NCBI GenBank assembly: GCA_002358975.1
Contig: DEPX01000209.1
Location: 284-11,400 of the forward strand
DNA: 11,117 bases
Direction of reading: 5' to 3'
Source: Micrococcaceae bacterium UBA3381
GTDB lineage: Bacteria > Actinomycetota > Actinomycetes > Actinomycetales > Micrococcaceae
In this document: one piece after another, positions 6,289 through 11,117 of the stretch
Layout: the number at the start of each line of letters is the position of its first letter
Position numbering within the stretch: the stretch's first letter is position 1
Made by a program: the position numbers and the translations under genes
The notes under the pieces: model-generated
The model's database searches: none
Told to the model about the DNA's origin: nothing
What the model saw: only the letters and a program-made list of their open reading frames with translations

Positions 6289-7335
6289 ATGCGAAAGCCG
6301 ACTGCGTTGGTGGCACTATTCGTTGCTGTCATCATCGCAATTTCAGGATGTACCGGTGAGATGGAGCCCGATGCCTCTGAGCAAACCATCCAACTGAAGC
6401 TAGTCCATGAGGAATCAGAGGCCGATGTACAGGGGCAGTATGCCGAAGAATTTAAAGACCGGATTGAGCAGCGTACAAACGGGCGTGTTCAGGTAGAAAT
6501 TTATGCAGCGGGCCAGCTCGGCACCGACAAGGACACCCTAAAGATGCTTGAAGATGGAGCGATCCAGGCAGCAATATCCACACCGAGCATCACCGGATCG
6601 ATCATTAACGAGAACCAGGTTCTATCTATACCATTCGTATTCTCCGACGATATGTCAGTAAACCGGGACGTGCTCCGCACAAGCACAGCTCTCAACGAAG
6701 ACCTAGCCGACATCTATGAAGAGCGTGGCCTCGAGGTACTCAGTTTCTGGGCTGAAGGTTATATGGCATGGTCTTCAAACCGGTCGATCAACGACCCTGA
6801 AGGCATGGAAGATCTCAGAATTAGGACTATGACCTCTCCCATGTTGTTCAAGTCTTATCAGGCTCTGGGCGCTAATCCAACACCCATGGATGCAGGTGAG
6901 ATTTACACAGCACTGCAAACAAACATGGTCGATGCCACAGAAAACCCGCTCTTCTTTATACACAGTGGCAACACGCATGAGGTGCAGGATTATCTTACCC
7001 TAGGCAAACACCATGTCTATGTAACATCCACCGTTCTCAACGCAGATTTTCTTTCCAGTCTTCCCGAGGATGTTCGCAAGACCATAGTGGACACCGTTGA
7101 TGATCTTGAGGGATGGTCATTCAATCTACAAATGGAGATGAACGATGACGCACTTTCGGAGATGCAAAACAGTGATATAGAGATCGTCGAGCTTACTGCT
7201 GCAGAACGAGAAGTGTTCAAGGACATGTCGTTGCCCGCGCGGGATCAGTATGGCGAAATTTACGGGCCCGATGCCGAACGCATCTTATCGACTCTGATAG
7301 ACGAAGTCGAACGCGCGGAAGCCAATCAGCAGTAA
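6289..7335 (+). CDS. TRAP transporter substrate-binding lipoprotein (DctP family, TeaA-like)
   Basis: The 348-residue protein starts with a lipoprotein signal peptide: MRK, a hydrophobic stretch, and a lipobox ISGC with Cys21 as the lipidated residue. The mature part is a DctP-type binding protein. It contains the TRAP-specific selectivity arginine Arg179 (RIRTMTSP), and Asn219 in TENP. Compared from memory with TeaA, the ectoine-binding protein of Halomonas elongata, the stretches HEExEADVQ (from residue 40), IRTMTxP and LGAxPTP match closely. TeaA Glu9, Arg144 and Asn184 correspond to Glu42, Arg179 and Asn219. The aromatic cage differs: Phe66 is Ile101, Trp167 is Ala202, Trp188 is Phe223 and Phe209 is Tyr244. 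An ectoine-related ligand is likely but unproven. The start at ATG 6289 is favoured by GGAGGAGGG (6275-6283); ATG 6265, overlapping the dctM stop, would put charged residues before the signal. Confidence 0.88.
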   Translation: MRKPTALVALFVAVIIAISGCTGEMEPDASEQTIQLKLVHEESEADVQGQYAEEFKDRIEQRTNGRVQVEIYAAGQLGTDKDTLKMLEDGAIQAAISTPSITGSIINENQVLSIPFVFSDDMSVNRDVLRTSTALNEDLADIYEERGLEVLSFWAEGYMAWSSNRSINDPEGMEDLRIRTMTSPMLFKSYQALGANPTPMDAGEIYTALQTNMVDATENPLFFIHSGNTHEVQDYLTLGKHHVYVTSTVLNADFLSSLPEDVRKTIVDTVDDLEGWSFNLQMEMNDDALSEMQNSDIEIVELTAAEREVFKDMSLPARDQYGEIYGPDAERILSTLIDEVERAEANQQ

Positions 7336-7621
7336 TCCAGGCTCCCCCGTCATTGACATCACCACACGGCCCAGGCCCAGGATCTGATAGCCGACGTGTG
7401 GAAGTGTCTTCAGATAATAAAACCCAACATATGCACCTAAGAGTGGTCAGATAGGTTCTGCGGTTGGGAGATACCGAGCGGGAACTGGCCCGAACACGTG
7501 TAAACCCGGGGGAACCCCATGAACAGCACCCATTAATGACAAAAGCTCCAGGAAGTAATTTATAGAGCTTTTGTCATCCATGTCGCGACTCACCAGTAAA
7601 CGATGACGCGACTCAGGACAG
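7336..7621. other. 286-base intergenic region after the TRAP operon
   Basis: No gene is recognised. A possible weak terminator hairpin for the TRAP operon is formed by CCACACG (7362-7368) and CGTGTGG (7395-7401), but only a poor T-tract (GTGTCTTC) follows. A much stronger 13-bp inverted repeat near 7536-7577 is listed separately. A minus-strand frame of 73 codons across 7447-7668 runs into the tRNA and is not a gene. Confidence 0.5.
7536..7577. repeat. Perfect 13-bp inverted repeat, possible tRNA-Ser terminator
   Basis: ATGACAAAAGCTC (7536-7548) is the exact reverse complement of GAGCTTTTGTCAT (7565-7577), with a 16-base AT-rich loop. It lies 45 bases downstream of the minus-strand tRNA-Ser. 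It could end that transcript, or the TRAP transcript from the other side. Neither strand has a terminal T-run after the stem, so a classical intrinsic terminator is not certain. A protein-binding site or remnant element are alternatives. Confidence 0.45.
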
Positions 7622-7709
7622 TGGCGGAGGATGGGGGATTCGAACCCCCGAGGGCTCTCACCCAACACGCGTTCCAGGCGTGCGCACTAGGCCGCTATGC
7701 GAATCCTCC
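7622..7709 (-). tRNA. tRNA-Ser (anticodon GGA)
   Basis: On the minus strand the 88 bases fold as a class II tRNA. The acceptor stem pairs GGAGGAT (complement of 7703-7709) with ATCCTCC, followed by discriminator G and an encoded CCA ending at 7622. The anticodon stem CACGC/GCGTG encloses the loop CTGGAAC (complement of 7671-7677), giving anticodon GGA, which reads serine codons UCC and UCU. A long variable arm (TTGGGTGAGAGCCCTC region) is typical for serine tRNA. The T arm is GGGGG-TTCGAAT-CCCCC. tRNA-Ser next to the SRP RNA and dnaX is a familiar arrangement in actinobacteria. Confidence 0.96.
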
Positions 7710-7716
7710 TCGGAGT

Positions 7717-7722
7717 CTTATA
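7717..7722 (-). promoter_or_regulatory. Possible -10 element of the tRNA-Ser promoter
   Basis: On the minus strand TATAAG lies 7 bases before the mature tRNA 5' end. No good -35 is visible at the usual spacing; the nearest candidate is a weak TGGTCT. A small palindrome GAGAA-CTTA-TTCTC (7723-7736) lies just upstream. Confidence 0.25.
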
Positions 7723-7962
7723 GAGAACTTATTCTCAAAGACCAGAATTTAGCATAGCCTACAAGCTGACAGATACGCAAAACAGGTCGCGTGCTTTAGA
7801 TGCAGCCGTCAACACCGCAGGTGCAAGCCTGATGGGACAACACGGCAAGCGAGTTCTGACCAAGCATCTTTCTCATATCGCTACCCTTGTCCCACGCTCA
7901 TCGGCGAACAACGCGTCTTCCTGACAACTTTGCATCACCAGCAGTGAACGCTTGGTTTGGAA

Positions 7963-7991
7963 TTCGCTCTTTGGACACAAATTGGTAGTAT
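7963..7991 (+). promoter_or_regulatory. Possible promoter of the SRP RNA gene
   Basis: TAGTAT (7986-7991) could be a -10 hexamer, with TTCGCT (7963-7968) 17 bases upstream as a weak -35. This would place the transcript start near 7998, consistent with the start of the folded RNA. Confidence 0.3.
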
Positions 7992-7998
7992 GGACTCC

Positions 7999-8085
7999 GG
8001 CCCCTCACGCGGTGCCATCTTACTCAACTCCCCCAGGGCAGGAATGCAGCAAGGGTCGGTGAGCTCTGACAGGTGCGTGAGGGGT
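7999..8085 (+). ncRNA. ffs: Signal recognition particle RNA, small bacterial (4.5S-like) type
   Basis: The ends pair perfectly over 10 bases: CCCCTCACGC (8001-8010) with GCGTGAGGGG (8075-8084). The apical part contains the universal SRP domain IV. CAGG (8034-8037) and AGCA (8048-8051) form the conserved internal loop that binds Ffh, and GCA-GGAA-TGC closes the hairpin with a GGAA tetraloop (8041-8044). The RNA with Ffh and FtsY directs nascent membrane and secreted proteins to the translocon. The T-rich TTCTCTATATTCT right after the closing stem (from 8085) may act as its terminator. Exact ends may differ by a few bases. It lacks the Alu domain of the long Bacillus-type RNA. Confidence 0.93.
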
Positions 8086-8210
8086 TCTCTATATTCTGTG
8101 CAGCCAAATAAGCAAACGGTTTCTCAGCGTCTCTACCTAAAAGGGGCTGTGTAACAGGGAGACGTCACGACACGTATTCGGCATGAGTTATGCGCAGGGT
8201 GTCTAAGTCC

Positions 8211-8240
8211 TTGGGCAAGCATGTGACTGGTGTTACGGTA
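8211..8240 (+). promoter_or_regulatory. Candidate promoter of the glycine betaine binding protein gene
   Basis: TTGGGC (8211-8216) and TACGGT (8235-8240) are 18 bases apart and fit the actinobacterial pattern with a TAnnnT -10. The leader would be about 25 bases. An imperfect dyad GTAGA (8238-8242) and TCTAC (8255-8259) covers the proposed transcription start and could hold a regulator site. Confidence 0.35.
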
Positions 8241-8272
8241 GAACAATCGGACAGTCTACTTCAAGGAACACC

Positions 8273-9184
8273 ATGAACAATAAAGCAAAGAAAACGTTTC
8301 CAAGTCTCGGTCGTGTCACGGCAATCGCAGCTGCAGCTGGATTAGCCCTAACCGCTTGTGGCGACGGAGAAACCGCTGATACCGGTGGTGACGGCGGTGA
8401 CACCATTGAGATGGGCATCTTCCAGGGCTGGGAGGAAGGCATCGCAGTGTCTGAACTGTGGGCCAATATTCTTGAAGACGAAGGTTACACCGTCAATAAA
8501 ACTTACGTCGATTTGGCACCAGGCTACTCGGGTATCGCTTCTGGGGATTTGGACTTCGTCATGGACGTCTGGCAGCCGGTCACTCACGCCGATTACATCG
8601 AAGAATACGGTGACGACATTGAAAAGGTCGGTGAGTGGAACAGTGACGCACGCCAGGTGATTGCTGTCAATGAGGATGCTCCAGTAGATTCCCTAGACGA
8701 ACTAGCCGACCATGCCGATGAATTCGATAGCGAACTGGTTGGTATTGAACCGGGCGCAGGACTGACTGAACGCACCGAATCCTATGTGATCCCGGATTAT
8801 GGCCTGGACGACTGGAACTTCACCACATCCTCTACTCCTGCTATGTTGCAGGAACTAGACACTACGCTGTCCGCAGGTGAAAATATCGCCGTCACCCTAT
8901 GGATGCCGCACTGGGCATTCAATGCTTATGACATCAAACCGTTGGATGACCCACAAGAAGCGCTCGGTCAAGAAGAGCACATGACCACCTACGCACATAA
9001 TGAGTTCTCTGACAACCAGCAGGAAGTCTTCGATTGGTTAGCCGACTTCAAGATTGACACCGATACACTGCAGGATCTTGAAGAAGACCTGTTTGTCGAA
9101 GATGTTGATCAGGACGACTACCCGGATGTTGTGCGTGACTGGATGGAGGAAAACCAGGACTACGTTGACTCGCTGACGTCCTAA
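8273..9184 (+). CDS. Glycine betaine/quaternary amine ABC transporter substrate-binding lipoprotein (OpuAC/ProX family)
   Basis: The 303-residue protein has a lipoprotein signal peptide with lipobox LTAC (Cys29), then a Gly/Asp-rich linker. The body is an OpuAC-type binding protein: GWEEG with Trp53, DVWQPVTHADY with Trp100, EPGAGLTE (159-166), and TLWMPHWAFNAYD with Trp210 and Trp214. These tryptophans correspond to the aromatic cage that holds trimethylammonium groups in the family. The protein is strongly acidic, especially its C-terminal 60 residues, as often seen in proteins exposed to high salt. The start at ATG 8273 has AAGGA 5 bases before it. No permease or ATPase gene is adjacent, so it must work with components encoded elsewhere. 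Glycine betaine is the most likely ligand; choline, proline betaine or carnitine are possible. Its stop lies 8 bases from the end of the convergent gene. Confidence 0.93.
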   Translation: MNNKAKKTFPSLGRVTAIAAAAGLALTACGDGETADTGGDGGDTIEMGIFQGWEEGIAVSELWANILEDEGYTVNKTYVDLAPGYSGIASGDLDFVMDVWQPVTHADYIEEYGDDIEKVGEWNSDARQVIAVNEDAPVDSLDELADHADEFDSELVGIEPGAGLTERTESYVIPDYGLDDWNFTTSSTPAMLQELDTTLSAGENIAVTLWMPHWAFNAYDIKPLDDPQEALGQEEHMTTYAHNEFSDNQQEVFDWLADFKIDTDTLQDLEEDLFVEDVDQDDYPDVVRDWMEENQDYVDSLTS

Positions 9185-9192
9185 CGTCTACG

Positions 9193-9819
9193 TCATACAA
9201 TTTGGCAGGCGTCGTCGAAGGATAACCGGCCGGCACGTGGGCGAATAGCCGTCTCGTCGTCACCGTTTGGTTGCCAACCAACGTTGATAATGACTGCGGT
9301 CCGCCACCCATTGTCCGTATGGAATTCCTCGTCGACGCCTGCGGCGTTAAAGCCGGTCATCGGGCCAACGTGTAGGCCGTGAGCTCGTAGGGCAACGATG
9401 AGATAACCAATTTGGATATGACTGGACACTTTGGCCATGTTTTCCCGCGCGGAGACATCTGGGTCGAGTTTTTCTCGAGCATCTTCCTTATGCGGGGCCA
9501 ATTCCGGCAAATGGTTATGCCAATTTGGATCCCAAGCCGCGATCAAGGTCAGTGGTGCAGCCAACGTCTTATCGCGGTTGCCCCGTTTCATATGTGGCCC
9601 AAGACGATGTTTAGCCGCCGGCGATTGCACCAACGTGAGCCGCAAAGGCTGGGAATTCATCTGGGTGGGCGCCCAACGAATATCCTCATATGCTTGGGCA
9701 ATCACAGCAGGATTAACTGTTTCGGTGGAAAACGTGTTGGTGGTGTGGGCGTCAACAAAAATGCTGTCGAGCAGCTCACGGGTGATGTTCGACAGGTCAG
9801 CAGTACCAGTTTCAGCCAT
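9193..9819 (-). CDS. Nitroreductase-family NAD(P)H oxidoreductase, RutE-like (putative malonic semialdehyde reductase)
   Basis: The 208-residue protein belongs to the FMN-dependent nitroreductase superfamily and most resembles the RutE/HadB group. Visible marks are RWAPTQMNSQPLR (48-60), the FMN-contacting segment, GNRDKTLAAPL (80-90), the SARENMAKVSSHIQIGYL region (123-140), and GLHVGPMTGFNAAGVDEEF (148-166). RutE reduces malonic semialdehyde in pyrimidine degradation, but no rut gene is present here and many homologues act on other substrates, so the specific role is open. The N-terminal motif, usually ARTxNxW/F, reads AHTTNTF, so the FMN-phosphate arginine appears replaced by His25. The start at base 9819 has AAGGA (complement of 9826-9830) 6 bases upstream. 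It converges on the betaine-binding gene with only 8 bases between, and diverges from dnaX. Confidence 0.88.
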   Translation of the reverse strand: MAETGTADLSNITRELLDSIFVDAHTTNTFSTETVNPAVIAQAYEDIRWAPTQMNSQPLRLTLVQSPAAKHRLGPHMKRGNRDKTLAAPLTLIAAWDPNWHNHLPELAPHKEDAREKLDPDVSARENMAKVSSHIQIGYLIVALRAHGLHVGPMTGFNAAGVDEEFHTDNGWRTAVIINVGWQPNGDDETAIRPRAGRLSFDDACQIV

Positions 9820-9850
9820 AAGTTTTCCTTTCGTGTCGTTCGGCGATTAA

Positions 9851-9860
9851 AGTCTAGACT
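9851..9860. promoter_or_regulatory. 10-base perfect palindrome upstream of the nitroreductase-family gene
   Basis: AGTCTAGACT is self-complementary and lies in the 104-base divergent region, about 32 bases from the start of the minus-strand reductase gene and 64 from dnaX. It could be an operator for either gene. There is no further support. Confidence 0.2.
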
Positions 9861-9923
9861 GAGAATTCGGCCAGCAGATAGTTCTGGTAACGATTGTCAC
9901 GACAGCAAGCTAAGGTATTGAGA

Positions 9924-11117
9924 GTGACCACCGCTTTATATCGCCGCTACCGTCCGGATACGTTTGAACAAGTTATTGGCCAAGAGCATGTGACCGTTCC
10001 ACTGGCCAATGCCATCGATAAACACCGGATCAATCACGCCTACCTATTTTCTGGTCCGCGCGGCTGTGGCAAAACCACGTCGGCACGCATATTGGCACGC
10101 TGCCTCAACTGTGCCCAAGGGCCAACCGCATCGCCGTGTGGCCAATGTGATTCCTGCCGTGACCTTGCAACAGGTGGACCAGGTTCCCTCGACGTCATCG
10201 AAATTGACGCGGCCTCACACGGTGGTGTTGACGATGCACGCGATCTACGCGAACGGGCCACCTTTGCCCCCACCCGCGACCGCTATAAAGTGTTCATCAT
10301 TGACGAAGCCCACATGGTCACGTCAGCCGGGTTTAATGCGCTACTGAAAATCGTTGAAGAGCCACCCGAACACATTAAATTTATTTTTGCGACAACAGAG
10401 CCCGATAAAGTCATCGGCACAATTCGTTCGCGAACCCACCACTATCCCTTCCGGCTTGTGCCACCAGAACCACTGATGCACTACTTGGAAACGTTAGCCG
10501 GCAACGAGCAGATCTCCATTGCCCCAGGAGTGTTGTCCCTAGTAATTCGGGCCGGAGGCGGCTCGGTTCGTGACACCCTATCTGTGCTGGACCAGCTGCT
10601 AGCCGGGTCTACCCAAGAGGGAGTCAGCTACGATCTGGCCGTCAATCTGTTAGGTTTTACCCCGGAGAACCTACTGGACGATGTCGTCAATGCCTTGGCC
10701 GCCGACGATTCCCCTACGGTTTTTCGGGTCATTGATCAGGTAATCCAGTCCGGTCAGGATCCAGAGCGCTTTGTCCAGGATCTACTGGAGCGTTTTCGCG
10801 ACGTCGTCATTGTTAAAGCCGCACCGGATCAGGCACCGGCAATTTTACACGGCATGCCTGAAGATCAGCTTCGCCGGTTGGAGACCCAAGCAAATCAACT
10901 GGGGGCAGCCGAAGTATCACGGGCCGCTGACACGACCGCAGCAGCTCTAACCCAAATGAGCGGAGCCACCTCACCACGCCTGCACCTGGAATTATTAATG
11001 GCTCGGCTCATGCTGCCGGCCAGTGATGAAACTGAACGTGGTCTAGCTGCCCGCATCGATCGGTTAGAGCGCCGTCTAGAATACGGTGGGGTGCCTGAGG
11101 CAACCGCACAGCCGCCA
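9924..11117 (+). CDS. dnaX: DNA polymerase III subunit gamma/tau (5' part, 3' end outside window)
   Basis: The frame runs without stop from GTG 9924 to the last base, giving 398 residues of the clamp-loader ATPase. It begins TTALYRRYRPDTF, typical of actinobacterial DnaX. The Walker A motif is GPRGCGKTT (44-52). The zinc-binding cysteines are Cys63, Cys72, Cys75 and Cys78. Walker B is FIIDEAH (124-130). The SRC motif reads SRT (in IRSRTHHYPF), which I recall as common in actinobacterial homologues. Domain III follows to about residue 365, then a short coiled segment (ARIDRLERRLE, about 376-386) and the start of the Pro/Ala-rich linker. The protein loads the beta clamp and organises the replicase. 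GTG 9924 is supported by TAAGG 8 bases upstream and by the family N-terminus. A small RNA, tRNA-Ser and dnaX grouping is usual, but two unrelated genes separate them here. Confidence 0.97.
   Translation, partial: MTTALYRRYRPDTFEQVIGQEHVTVPLANAIDKHRINHAYLFSGPRGCGKTTSARILARCLNCAQGPTASPCGQCDSCRDLATGGPGSLDVIEIDAASHGGVDDARDLRERATFAPTRDRYKVFIIDEAHMVTSAGFNALLKIVEEPPEHIKFIFATTEPDKVIGTIRSRTHHYPFRLVPPEPLMHYLETLAGNEQISIAPGVLSLVIRAGGGSVRDTLSVLDQLLAGSTQEGVSYDLAVNLLGFTPENLLDDVVNALAADDSPTVFRVIDQVIQSGQDPERFVQDLLERFRDVVIVKAAPDQAPAILHGMPEDQLRRLETQANQLGAAEVSRAADTTAAALTQMSGATSPRLHLELLMARLMLPASDETERGLAARIDRLERRLEYGGVPEATAQPP

Larger units (their letters stand above)
7710..7997. other. 288-base spacer between tRNA-Ser and the SRP RNA
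   Basis: This divergent spacer holds the upstream regions of both RNA genes. An 8-bp inverted repeat, TGGGACAA (7833-7840) and TTGTCCCA (7887-7894), is separated by 46 bases. A plus-strand stretch is free of stops up to a TGA near 7922, but it has no start with a ribosome-binding site and no recognisable product. I see no gene here. Confidence 0.45.

Noticed and set aside
7447..7668. 73-codon minus-strand frame near the tRNA-Ser
   Set aside because: Its first part lies inside the tRNA gene and it has no similarity I recognise.
7957..8154. 65-codon frame across the SRP RNA
   Set aside because: It reads through the structured SRP RNA gene, whose pairing and conserved loops explain the sequence.
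1..11117. CRISPR array, insertion sequence, phage genes or toxin-antitoxin pair
   Set aside because: I saw no regularly spaced repeats, transposase, integrase or paired small genes with ribosome-binding sites on either strand.

Overview
The window looks like the chromosome of a monoderm actinobacterium, probably of the Micrococcales/Micrococcaceae type. The evidence is a dnaX gene with an actinobacterial N-terminus and GTG start, a small bacterial SRP RNA and a tRNA-Ser beside dnaX, lipoprotein-anchored binding proteins, and only moderately high GC by eye. Two compatible-solute-type uptake components and an acidic secreted binding protein suggest a salt-exposed lifestyle; this is inference.

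Layout. Bases 1-744 hold the 3' end of a GlcD-type FAD-linked oxidase, followed at 826-2646 by an LctP-family lactate/glycolate permease. Together they look like a uptake-and-oxidation pair for 2-hydroxy acids. After a 288-base gap with a clear inverted repeat comes a pita-bread-fold (M24/creatinase-like) hydrolase at 2935-4197 that most resembles ectoine hydrolase (DoeA/EutD) and has lost the metal-binding residues. A 235-base spacer with a possible promoter leads to a complete three-gene TRAP transporter: small membrane subunit (4433-4969), large membrane subunit (4985-6268) and a lipoprotein substrate-binding subunit (6289-7335). The binding subunit resembles TeaA, the ectoine-binding protein of Halomonas. 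The hydrolase and transporter together suggest import and ring opening of ectoine or a close analogue. Several pocket residues differ, and no deacetylase or later catabolic gene is in view.

Bases 7336-8272 carry no protein gene I can support. They hold a 13-bp perfect inverted repeat, a tRNA-Ser(GGA) on the minus strand and the SRP RNA (ffs) on the plus strand. Next come an orphan OpuAC-type glycine betaine binding lipoprotein (8273-9184) and, convergent with it, a RutE-like nitroreductase-family gene (9193-9819, minus). The last 1.2 kb is the 5' part of dnaX (9924 to the window end), starting at GTG.

The main biological story is the TeaA/DoeA-like module in a Gram-positive background: a proposed intake-and-hydrolysis unit for an ectoine-like cyclic solute whose ligand pocket appears altered.
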